Below the pieces are notes generated by a model. That model did no database searches. It was not told the DNA's origin and was given only the letters and a program-made list of their open reading frames with translations. The position numbers and the translations under genes were made by a program. Positions 8,083 through 15,122 of a stretch of DNA of 64,000 bases are shown here, one piece after another. Numbering within the stretch: the stretch's first letter is position 1; the number at the start of each line of letters is the position of its first letter. The DNA is from a virus. The DNA lies in IMG/VR virus record IMGVR_UViG_3300025083_000016, positions 1 to 64,000 of that record; one strand, given 5' to 3'.

Positions 8083-8373
8083 CTATTCGCCTAGATCTTC
8101 TATTTTTTGAATAGCAGTATCTGCAACATAGCACCAAGCTGCACTCATCATTCCCCAACATAAAGCATGCCACCAATCCCAAGTTGCGTGTACCTCATAA
8201 GAAACTCGCATTGTGTAATAAATCCAACCTGCATGAAAACCTGTGCAGTAAGAGCACTTAAGCATCTTATCAAGCAGAGGTATTCTGTTATGAATCAGAG
8301 GTACTTTGTTCATAAATCCAAAGGTTAGTCCATACAACGTTAAAAGCTCAAACAGAGATAAATCTGGAAACAT
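8083..8373 (-). CDS. Small membrane protein with CxxC motif
   Basis: I chose the ATG at 8373 (MFPDLSLFE, 96 aa). The longer frame back to 8481 would overlap the upstream gene by about 100 bases, and its first 36 residues look like the other frame of that gene. The chosen start lies seven bases after the upstream stop. The protein has a hydrophobic segment at about residues 6-27, the motif C40-S-Y-C43-T-G-x3-G-W, and a second hydrophobic segment at about 65-86 rich in Trp and Ala. The cysteine/Gly/Trp motif is reminiscent of the DUF1360 family of small membrane proteins, which I state with caution. An inner-membrane location is likely. A lysis-related role is possible but nothing in the sequence shows it. 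Confidence 0.6.
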   Translation of the reverse strand: MFPDLSLFELLTLYGLTFGFMNKVPLIHNRIPLLDKMLKCSYCTGFHAGWIYYTMRVSYEVHATWDWWHALCWGMMSAAWCYVADTAIQKIEDLGE

Positions 8374-8380
8374 ATATTGC

Positions 8381-8689
8381 CTACTTTCTTCTTGATGATC
8401 GTCGTTTTTTGCTTTTTTGCTTTTCAGCAGCTGGATTAGTAGGAATAATTCTGCAGCAATCATCTTTTGCTGATTGTTCAAAAATTTCTACAGTATCTGG
8501 TGTACCATCACCATCGCAGTCGAAACCTAGGTCTATTTTTATTTCATTAAGTGCATCGAATAGAAGATCTCGCTCTTTCTTTGCAATTTCAGGCATTGGA
8601 TGTAAGCCACTTCTTCTTGTTAGTTCTAGACTTAACAATCTTGAAACAGCTTCACCCAAGCCAATTTTTACAACTTTTTCTTTACTCAT
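8381..8689 (-). CDS. Small protein with calcium-loop motif
   Basis: A 102-aa protein with ATG at 8689 and a strong ribosome site (AAAGGAAG on the minus strand). The N-terminal half is helical and charged. Residues 57-65 read D-C-D-G-D-G-T-P-D, which fits the DxDxDGxxD calcium-binding loop of thrombospondin type 3 and EF-hand-like repeats. The C-terminus is very basic (KKRRSSRRK). I do not recognise the overall family. It is co-transcribed with the membrane protein downstream. Calcium binding is an inference from a single loop. Confidence 0.6.
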   Translation of the reverse strand: MSKEKVVKIGLGEAVSRLLSLELTRRSGLHPMPEIAKKERDLLFDALNEIKIDLGFDCDGDGTPDTVEIFEQSAKDDCCRIIPTNPAAEKQKSKKRRSSRRK

Positions 8690-8776
8690 AAATTAGCTTC
8701 CTTTATCTTTTTATATAAATCTATGCTAATTATAAGTATTTTCTATCAATTATTAATTAAAATAATAGATAATAGA
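8690..8776 (-). promoter_or_regulatory. Intergenic region with possible late promoter
   Basis: This 87-bp AT-rich gap separates the two minus-strand transcription units. On the minus strand TATAATTA occupies 8734-8727, about 38 bases before the ATG at 8689. It is two mismatches from the T4 late consensus TATAAATA and the same octamer occurs at 61441. No convincing -35 box is seen. The assignment is speculative. Confidence 0.25.
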
Positions 8777-10306
8777 TCAAAGTTCAGCAATAAATTGAGG
8801 CATCCAAGCAATTTCTACAGTATCATTTGTATCGTTAGAAGCTGCAACTGTATAACCAACTCTATAGATAGTTCCTGAAGTTGGTACAGATGAAGTAGCT
8901 TTCCCTGCTGTGTCTAAATACATTGCTTTTCCTATATTGATAGAGTCATCACCGTCAGGCTTATTAACTGTTACTTTAGTTCCCCATACAGTTGCAATTT
9001 TATAAGTTCCAGCACCATCAATTAATTCAAGTGCTACGCCAAAAACTTCTGAAGTTGATGATCCAGATCTAGAAGCTGGGTCTAAAAGTCTACCTGCAGA
9101 AGCTCCTTGAAAAGACACTATGTCACCAGAACTTAATGAAGCTGTTGAGCCCAAAGGTTCAGTAACTTTTGTACCTACACCTGTTGGAGAATCAATAATT
9201 ATTGCACCAAAAGAAGTAGCAACATTAACTTCAGCATTGCCAGTTGTAATATCATCAGCAGCAACAGAACCTGCTGCAATAGTTCCAACATAAGTTTTAA
9301 CATCAGACATTAAAGCTTTTTTAGTTTGATTACTAGAGCCAGAATCACCAATTATAATAGCGTCGCCATCTGCAAGTGTAACAGAAGAACCTGCACTTGC
9401 ATTTAATAAGTTGATTTCTGCAGCGGTTGCATCTAATGCAGCTAGCTTAGTAAGATCAGCTGCAGTAAGATCGTCATCGTCTAAGTAATTAAGTTCTGCA
9501 GCAGTTGCTGTTACATTTGTTCCACCAATATCAAGTGTAGTCACTGAAATTTCGCCGGCAACTGTAACAAGACCATTTGTAAGTGTTAATAGATCAGTAT
9601 CATTTGTATGACCAATTGTTGTACCATTAATTACAACATCATCTACAGCTAAAGATCCAAATGTACCAAGTCCAGTTGTTGTAATAGCACCTGCTCCTAC
9701 ATCAATAGATGTAAATCCAGAAGTAATAGATCCTGAATCTAACGCACCTACAGAAGTTAAACTAGAGCCAACAACAGAACTTCCTAGAGTAGTCGCACTA
9801 AGTACTGATACATTGTTTATTTTAAATTCTTTTCCAGCAATAGCATTTACATGTTCAGAAAAGTCCCAAGAGTCTGTTGAATTTGTCCAAAGAATCGTAT
9901 GATCAGTCGCACCCTTAAGCGTAATACCACCACCGTCAGCAGTTGTATCTGTTGGTGTATCTACAGTTCCTAATTCTAAATTTTTATCGTCAACTTGTAG
10001 TGTTGTAGAATTAACTGTTGTTGTACTACCATTTACTGTTAAGTTTCCTGTTACAGTAAGATTATCTCCAATAGTAACTTCTGAAGTTGAATGTCCAATA
10101 TTAACTGCAATACCAGATTCCAGAGTTGCAATATTAAGTGCACCTGTTTCGTTTGCTAAAAATGAGTTTGATCCATCATGGTATATTTCTAGATCTTCAC
10201 CAGCACCAATTTTGATTCTTGAAGTATCACCTATTCTAAGATGATCACTAGAACTAGGCTTGTGTATTTTTCCGCTTCCATAACCAATTAAGTCGTAATT
10301 AGCCAT
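8777..10306 (-). CDS. Modular virion/fibre protein, minus strand
   Basis: A 509-aa protein starting MANYDLIGYGSGKIHK after a good ribosome site (AAAGGAAAT on the minus strand). It has low Lys/Arg content and many Gly, Thr, Ser and Ala, in contrast to the Asn/Lys-rich genes around it. Visible modules are a fibre entry segment (IKIGAGEDLEIYHDG), GDNLTVTGNLTVNGSTTTV, and two TAAE(L/I)N-L units (TATAAELNYLDDDDL and DATAAEINLLNASAG). A DAIIIGDSGSSNQTKKALMSD unit is related to the repeat in the plus-strand fibres. A C-terminal part (INIGKAMYLDTAGKATS, then VGYTVAAS) resembles small beta-barrel cement proteins. These modules are typical of marine T4-like phage structural proteins. The exact virion location is unknown. 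Confidence 0.75.
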   Translation of the reverse strand: MANYDLIGYGSGKIHKPSSSDHLRIGDTSRIKIGAGEDLEIYHDGSNSFLANETGALNIATLESGIAVNIGHSTSEVTIGDNLTVTGNLTVNGSTTTVNSTTLQVDDKNLELGTVDTPTDTTADGGGITLKGATDHTILWTNSTDSWDFSEHVNAIAGKEFKINNVSVLSATTLGSSVVGSSLTSVGALDSGSITSGFTSIDVGAGAITTTGLGTFGSLAVDDVVINGTTIGHTNDTDLLTLTNGLVTVAGEISVTTLDIGGTNVTATAAELNYLDDDDLTAADLTKLAALDATAAEINLLNASAGSSVTLADGDAIIIGDSGSSNQTKKALMSDVKTYVGTIAAGSVAADDITTGNAEVNVATSFGAIIIDSPTGVGTKVTEPLGSTASLSSGDIVSFQGASAGRLLDPASRSGSSTSEVFGVALELIDGAGTYKIATVWGTKVTVNKPDGDDSINIGKAMYLDTAGKATSSVPTSGTIYRVGYTVAASNDTNDTVEIAWMPQFIAEL

Positions 10307-10423
10307 TTTAAATTTCCTTTCAAATTTTATCTAATATATCTAAGGTTGTTCTTTATTAATTATTATTGACGTGTACAAATTAGTTATTCATTTTATAATA
10401 TTGTTGAAAGTAGAGTAATTATA
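10307..10423. promoter_or_regulatory. Divergent promoter region
   Basis: This 117-bp gap lies between a minus-strand fibre gene and a plus-strand nuclease gene, so promoters for both directions must lie here or inside the genes. On the plus strand TTGACG (10366-10371) and TATAAT (10394-10399) resemble host sigma-70 boxes, but the 22-base spacing is longer than the usual 16-18. On the minus strand the segment just before the fibre start carries the ribosome site. No terminator hairpin was seen. Confidence 0.4.
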
Positions 10424-11272
10424 ATGAATAATAATAAACTAATGAAAGAGCACATATCTTTTTCTGAGCTAAAACAGTGGAAAGATTGTTCTTGGCGACA
10501 CAAACTTTTGTATATCGATCGGTTGCAAACGTTTGAAGAAAGCCCTCATTTACATTATGGAACGATAATTCATGATGCATGTGAACATTTTTTAAAGACA
10601 AAAGAGTTAAAATTAGATGAAGTAAAATCAAAAATCAAAGATGCATGGGAAGAACACGGATTTGATTCTGATGATTTTATTACACTTCAGTCAAATAGAG
10701 CGCAGTTGCAAGGATGGAAATATAAGCACAATAAAACAAAAGACTGGTTAGAATGGTCAGAAGCTAGTTTAAGGTCTATTCCAGATTTTTTAGACCAAAC
10801 TTTTGAAAATTGGGAATTTGTTTCTGCAGAGGATGATTTATATGAAAGAATAAGTGACAACTTTGATACTAAATTCAAAGGTTTTATTGACTGTATCATT
10901 AAAGTACCACAAAAAAGCGGTAAATATAAGTACTGGATTCTAGACTGGAAAACTTCTTCTGGGAGAGGATGGTCTATGCAAAAACAAAGAGATTTTAACG
11001 TTCAAGCTCAAGTTATTTTATATAAATACTTTTGGGGTACAAAGAATGAAATACCATTAAAAGATATACAATGTGGGTTTGTTTTGCTTAAAAAAGTAAA
11101 AACTTTAGGTAAATCATGCCAATTAATTAAAGTATCTAGTGGTCCTGTGTCTATTGAGAAAACACAGAAAATGATAAGAAGTATGCTTAAAACAGTAGAA
11201 AAAGGAATGTTTCTTAAAAATAGAGACTCCTGTATGTTTTGTGAATTTAAAAATACAGAATTTTGTAACTAA
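10424..11272 (+). CDS. PD-(D/E)XK nuclease, RecB/Cas4-like, with Fe-S cysteines
   Basis: A 282-aa protein with the motif order of RecB/Cas4-type nucleases. These include FSELKQWKDCSWRHK at the N-terminus with C22, GTIIHDACEHF with H50, a GFID motif with D156, the catalytic strand ILDWKTSS with D174 and K176, and a QAQVILYKY helix. Three cysteines at the end (C270, C273, C281) together with C22 fit the four-cysteine iron-sulfur cluster of Cas4 and AddB-type nucleases. It probably cuts or resects single- or double-stranded DNA ends during recombination, replication or packaging. It begins the plus-strand unit with the glycosyltransferases. An alternative start is the ATG seven codons in (10442); neither has a strong ribosome site. 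Confidence 0.85.
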   Translation: MNNNKLMKEHISFSELKQWKDCSWRHKLLYIDRLQTFEESPHLHYGTIIHDACEHFLKTKELKLDEVKSKIKDAWEEHGFDSDDFITLQSNRAQLQGWKYKHNKTKDWLEWSEASLRSIPDFLDQTFENWEFVSAEDDLYERISDNFDTKFKGFIDCIIKVPQKSGKYKYWILDWKTSSGRGWSMQKQRDFNVQAQVILYKYFWGTKNEIPLKDIQCGFVLLKKVKTLGKSCQLIKVSSGPVSIEKTQKMIRSMLKTVEKGMFLKNRDSCMFCEFKNTEFCN

Positions 11273-11275
11273 TTA

Positions 11276-11279
11276 GAGG
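11276..11279 (+). promoter_or_regulatory. Ribosome site deciding a TTG start
   Basis: GAGG lies six bases before the TTG at 11286. The next in-frame ATG would remove the N-terminal strand LLIISDHAM of the glycosyltransferase fold, so the TTG start is preferred. Confidence 0.6.
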
Positions 11280-11285
11280 TAAAAA

Positions 11286-12527
11286 TTGAGAAAAAAGTTA
11301 TTAATCATTTCAGATCATGCAATGACAACTAGCGGCGTTGCAACACAAAGTCGTCACCTTATTGAAGGCTTATTAGAAACACAAAAATATGACATTGTAC
11401 AGTTAGGTGCAGCAATTCGTCATGAACAATATGCAACACAATCCATTACAGACCATTTTAAAATTATTCCATGTAACGGATTTGGTAACAAAGACATCGT
11501 TAGGTCTCTACTTGTAAAAGAAAAGCCTGATGTAATGATTATCTTTACTGACCCTAGATTTTTTAGTCATATTTTTGAAATGGAAGACGAAATTCATCAA
11601 GTATGTCCAATCATGTATTGGCATGTATGGGATAATCGACCTTCACCTTCATTTAATAAAAAATATTATGATGCAGTTGATAAAGTTGTTGCTATTTCAA
11701 AATTAACTGAGGCAGTTTGTAAAGATATTATACCACAAAAAACAGTATATATACCTCATACATTACCAGAAGACGTTTATTTCCAGATGGAAAATGAAAG
11801 AATTAAGACTTGCAAGTTAAATACCTTAGGTGAAGCAAGAAAAGACAACTTTGTTGCATTGTGGCTTAATAGAAACTCCAGGAGAAAGCGTGCTGCTGAT
11901 GTTTTAAAAGCGTGGCAAATATTTTTGTTTAATCTAGAAGACAAGCATAAAAGAAGTGATGCAACACTTATTATGCATACAAATCCAGAAGATAGTCAAG
12001 GTACAAATTTGCTAGAAATAGCAAAACATTTAGACATCTTAGGAAATGTTTGTTTTTCTGATCAAACTGCATCTTATGAGCAAATTAACGTTCTACACAA
12101 TATTTCAGATGTCTGTGTTAATATTTCGTACGCTGAAGGTTTTGGTTTGACAACTTTAGAGTCTATGAAAGTAGGTAACCCAATAATTGCAACTACAACA
12201 GGTGGATTAACATCTCAGGTAATTGACTATATAGATGGCTCACATAATGGAATACCTTTAACGCCTAAAATAAAAACACTATCTGGGAGTCAAGATGTTC
12301 ATTATATCTATGAAGACTATGCATCAGTTGAAGATACTGCTTGTGCTTTATTAAAAATGTATGAAATGAAAGAAGAAGATCGCAAGAAACTAGGTCAAAA
12401 ATGCAAAAATTATGTTGAAAAAGAGTTTAGTTACAAAAAAATGATTGAGTCTTGGGATAAAGAAATAGAACATACACATACACACTGGAAAGAAAATTAC
12501 AGTAGAGTTACGTTGGAGGAAATTTAA
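11286..12527 (+). CDS. GT-B glycosyltransferase, family 4-like
   Basis: A 413-aa protein with the two-domain GT-B layout. The N-terminal strand LLIISDHAMTTSGVATQSRHL carries the Gly-containing acceptor-side loop typical of family 4 enzymes. The junction has a donor-domain start at VALWLNRNSRRKRAADVLKAW. The E-x7-E motif, E284-GFGLTTL-E292, lies in the nucleotide-sugar site and is followed by a GGL loop. The family transfers a sugar from a nucleotide donor; donor and acceptor cannot be read from the sequence. It begins with TTG and ends overlapping the next glycosyltransferase (TAATG). Possible targets are virion proteins, phage DNA bases or host surface sugars. Confidence 0.85.
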   Translation: MRKKLLIISDHAMTTSGVATQSRHLIEGLLETQKYDIVQLGAAIRHEQYATQSITDHFKIIPCNGFGNKDIVRSLLVKEKPDVMIIFTDPRFFSHIFEMEDEIHQVCPIMYWHVWDNRPSPSFNKKYYDAVDKVVAISKLTEAVCKDIIPQKTVYIPHTLPEDVYFQMENERIKTCKLNTLGEARKDNFVALWLNRNSRRKRAADVLKAWQIFLFNLEDKHKRSDATLIMHTNPEDSQGTNLLEIAKHLDILGNVCFSDQTASYEQINVLHNISDVCVNISYAEGFGLTTLESMKVGNPIIATTTGGLTSQVIDYIDGSHNGIPLTPKIKTLSGSQDVHYIYEDYASVEDTACALLKMYEMKEEDRKKLGQKCKNYVEKEFSYKKMIESWDKEIEHTHTHWKENYSRVTLEEI

Positions 12528-13696
12528 TGAATATTTTAATTAGAGGACCACTTTTAAGCATGTCAGGATACGGAAACCATTCCCGTCAAATTTTTGAACT
12601 AGTTAAGTCAGCAAAACCAAACGCAAAAATACACTGTGATGTATTACCTTGGGGAAGTACATCATGGATTTTGTCACAAGAATTTTGCTCAGACAATAAT
12701 TTTGATGAAATTATTCAGAAAACAATGATTTCTTACAAATTAAAAGAAACACAGTTCGATGAAGTTTATCACATTGGTTTGCCTAATGAATGGAAGCCTT
12801 TTGTCAATTCAAAAAATATTGGAGTTACTGCAGGAATTGAGTCAGATATTTGCAAGGAATCTTGGATAGATGATTTAAATAAAATGGACCTCGTAATTAC
12901 ACCTTCAGAATTTGCAAAAGAATCTTTTATTAAGGCATCAAGTTTTTCTAAAAACAGTCTTCAAACAGATATCTGTGTAATCCCAGAATGGTTCTACGTT
13001 GAGTTTCAAGAATCACATGATAATAAATACGGACTTTTAAATAAAGTCAAAACAGATGAAAACGTGTTGATTATTGGGCAGATTACATCAACAAATTCAG
13101 AAAGTGATAGAAAAAATATTGCAAGATCTTTAAGAGAAACTGCATCATATCTTTCAGGTGTAGATAAAGAAACAGGCATTATCTTAAAAATCTTAACATC
13201 TGGTTCTAACGAATTAGCAAAAAAAATAGCAAAAGATATTATAAGAAACGAAGTAGAAGGTTTAAGCGTGCCTGTTTATCTTTTGTTTGGTAATATGACA
13301 CCATATGAACTGAAAAGTTTATATTCTGATCCTAAAGTTACTTGTTTACTTACAGGTACTAGAGGTGAATGCTTTGGATTAACAATTTTAGAAGCTGCTG
13401 TAAATAAACTTCCGATCATAGCAACAGGTTGGTCTGCACATACTGAATTCATAAATTATATGTTTCAGTTAGAGTATGATTTAAAACAAGTACCACCTAG
13501 TAACAATACAGTATTTTTTAACAAATGTTCTAGATGGGCTGAGTATAAAACATCTTCTTTAGAGGAAAATCTTAAAAAAGTGTTTATTGAAAAAGCAGTA
13601 GACTGCGAAGAATTAGAAGCTCAATCATCATTTTTAATAAACAATTACTCTAAGAATGCAATAATATCAAAATATAGTAGCATTTTGATCGGATAA
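12527..13696 (+). CDS. Second GT-B glycosyltransferase
   Basis: A 389-aa protein, translationally coupled to the preceding glycosyltransferase. The start ILIRGPLLSMSGYGNHSRQI is the family N-terminal strand and loop. VITPSEFAKESF and VIPEWF lie at the domain junction, and the E-x7-E motif is E281-CFGLTIL-E289, followed by PIIATGWSAHTEF. It is related in architecture but clearly diverged from its neighbour, so the two may act in sequence on the same acceptor. The substrate is unknown. The next gene, four bases downstream, encodes a membrane-anchored protein that might tether the pathway, though this is speculation. Confidence 0.83.
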   Translation: MNILIRGPLLSMSGYGNHSRQIFELVKSAKPNAKIHCDVLPWGSTSWILSQEFCSDNNFDEIIQKTMISYKLKETQFDEVYHIGLPNEWKPFVNSKNIGVTAGIESDICKESWIDDLNKMDLVITPSEFAKESFIKASSFSKNSLQTDICVIPEWFYVEFQESHDNKYGLLNKVKTDENVLIIGQITSTNSESDRKNIARSLRETASYLSGVDKETGIILKILTSGSNELAKKIAKDIIRNEVEGLSVPVYLLFGNMTPYELKSLYSDPKVTCLLTGTRGECFGLTILEAAVNKLPIIATGWSAHTEFINYMFQLEYDLKQVPPSNNTVFFNKCSRWAEYKTSSLEENLKKVFIEKAVDCEELEAQSSFLINNYSKNAIISKYSSILIG

Positions 13697-13700
13697 AATT

Positions 13701-14012
13701 ATGATAATAGCAATTGTTTTGCTATCTATTGCACTTATAATATCTATGTTTTTTTGTATAAAGTTTGCATTAACTATTTTGCAAGTACAAGAAGCTGTAG
13801 AAGAGTCTTTAGATATTATTGATGTAAAATATAGTAGATTAAGCAAAATCTTAGAAATACCTATATTTTACAATAGTCCAGAAGTCAAGTCTGCTATTCA
13901 AGAAATTGAAGATACAAGAGACGCTTTGCTTTATATAGCAAACCAGCTAGTCAATAGCGAACAAGAAAACGATATAGAGGAAGACCTTGAGCAAGACGAC
14001 ACAACCATCTAA
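13701..14012 (+). CDS. Single-span membrane protein
   Basis: A 103-aa protein whose residues 2-28 form one strongly hydrophobic helix (IIAIVLLSIALIISMFFCIKF), followed by a helical, acidic tail ending ENDIEEDLEQDDTTI. The layout predicts an N-terminal anchor with a cytoplasmic or periplasmic coiled domain. The last 26 bases overlap the sigma-factor start. No family is recognised. It could be a small inner-membrane phage protein such as a spanin- or holin-associated factor, but there is no direct evidence. Confidence 0.65.
   Translation: MIIAIVLLSIALIISMFFCIKFALTILQVQEAVEESLDIIDVKYSRLSKILEIPIFYNSPEVKSAIQEIEDTRDALLYIANQLVNSEQENDIEEDLEQDDTTI
13977..13980 (+). promoter_or_regulatory. Ribosome site deciding a TTG start
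   Basis: GAGG (inside AGAGGAAG) lies six bases before the TTG at 13987 while still inside the coding region of the upstream membrane protein. It supports the TTG as the true start of the late sigma factor. Confidence 0.6.
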
Positions 14013-14736
14013 AAAGAGAAAACCTAGAAAAAAGAAAAAAGGTAAATCTTATTATTTTGATCTAAACGTTCAGAATAAAATCATAGAGTACCAGAATTCT
14101 TCGTGTAGAAGTGAAAGAAATATCCTTTATGAAAAGGACATTTTTCCTGCATTCGATGATTTAGTACAGAGTTTAGTTTCAGTATATGGTTTTAAATCAA
14201 CAAATGAAGACATTAATCACTTAAAGTCAGACTGCGTTACATTTTTATTTGAAACTTTACACAAATGGAATCCTAACAAAGGCACAAAAGCTTTTTCTTA
14301 CTTTAATGTAGTTGCTAAAAACTGGTTAACTATTCAAAGTAGACGTCTTCTTAAAAATCAAAGAAGAAGTGCATTTATTGATGATCCTGATGGTTTAAGT
14401 TCTAGCGAGAAGTCCGAGCTTTTTGATCGTGAATATATAGATTCAGATACAATAATTGCACAAAAAGAAGAAGCTTTCGGAAAAATCCTAGAAATGATTA
14501 ATTACGTAGAAGACCAACTAAAAGATTCGCAAGACATTAAGTGTTGCGTTGCTATTAGACAAGTATTTAATAGTATTGACGAATTAGAGTTTTTTAATAA
14601 ACGTGCAGTTTTTGTGTATTTAAGAGAAATATCAGGCCTAAACAGTTCAGAATTAAGTTCTTCTCTTTCTAATATTAGAAAAATATATAGAAAAGTTGTT
14701 GGCCCAGATAATATGTTTGACTTCTATGATAACTAA
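13987..14736 (+). CDS. 55: Late-transcription sigma factor, gp55-like
   Basis: A 249-aa protein. Residues 8-20 are a Lys/Arg-rich tail (SKKRKPRKKKKGK). The central segment around residues 75-115 (FLFETLHKWNPNKGTKAFSYF, then NVVAKNWL) is the sigma region 2 signature shared with T4 gp55, the factor that directs host RNA polymerase to late promoters. Region 4 is not evident, as in gp55. The start is TTG with a strong ribosome site and overlaps the upstream gene by 26 bases, which would couple and limit its translation. It would switch on the virion genes that fill the rest of this window. Confidence 0.85.
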   Translation: MSKTTQPSKKRKPRKKKKGKSYYFDLNVQNKIIEYQNSSCRSERNILYEKDIFPAFDDLVQSLVSVYGFKSTNEDINHLKSDCVTFLFETLHKWNPNKGTKAFSYFNVVAKNWLTIQSRRLLKNQRRSAFIDDPDGLSSSEKSELFDREYIDSDTIIAQKEEAFGKILEMINYVEDQLKDSQDIKCCVAIRQVFNSIDELEFFNKRAVFVYLREISGLNSSELSSSLSNIRKIYRKVVGPDNMFDFYDN

Positions 14737-14745
14737 AGGAAACTT

Positions 14746-15120
14746 ATGAGTAAAGATATAGAAAAAGTTTTAGAAAAAAACGAAAAAAACGAAGCAAAAG
14801 AGCAAAGAATCAAAAACTTTGCTGACATTCTTGATAACATCGATTCACTTGAAGACAAAAAAAAGATGTTATGGAAAGAAATATACGAGAATTCTGTAGA
14901 AGATCGTGAAAAAGCAAAAATGTTGTTTAATGATGCCTATATTTCTATGACAGGTGGCGTAAACGAGCATATGAATATAGGCGCGATTATGTCGAAGTAT
15001 CTTGAAAGAATGACGAGGTCTAACGATCAAATTCTTAAATTAGTAGAATTAATTTCAAAAGAAGAAGAAAAATCTGAAGCTATTAGTGAAGATGATATTT
15101 TTGGAAAGATTAACGGTTAA
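14746..15120 (+). CDS. Small helical protein, unknown
   Basis: A 124-aa protein with a ribosome site AAAGGAAACTT before the ATG. The N-terminal half is a charged coiled-coil-like helix (KVLEKNEKNEAKEQRIKNF). The second half contains SMTGGVNEHMNIGAIMSKYL, a stretch that looks conserved, and ends with SEDDIFGKING. It sits between the late sigma factor and the baseplate spike and is probably expressed with them. A regulatory or assembly role is possible. I do not recognise a family. Confidence 0.6.
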   Translation: MSKDIEKVLEKNEKNEAKEQRIKNFADILDNIDSLEDKKKMLWKEIYENSVEDREKAKMLFNDAYISMTGGVNEHMNIGAIMSKYLERMTRSNDQILKLVELISKEEEKSEAISEDDIFGKING

Positions 15121-15122
15121 AG

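Noticed and set aside
8374-8481. N-terminal extension of the CxxC membrane protein to 8481
   Set aside because: It would overlap the upstream gene by about 100 bases; the extra residues look like an out-of-frame reading of that gene and a good ATG exists at 8373.
8409-8696. Plus-strand 95-aa open frame opposite the small minus-strand genes
   Set aside because: It is fully antisense to the 8381-8689 gene, which has a better start, ribosome site and a motif.
11021-11028. Exact TATAAATA late-promoter octamer
   Set aside because: It lies in the middle of the nuclease coding region (Tyr-Lys-Tyr codons), with the next gene about 250 bases away; likely chance.
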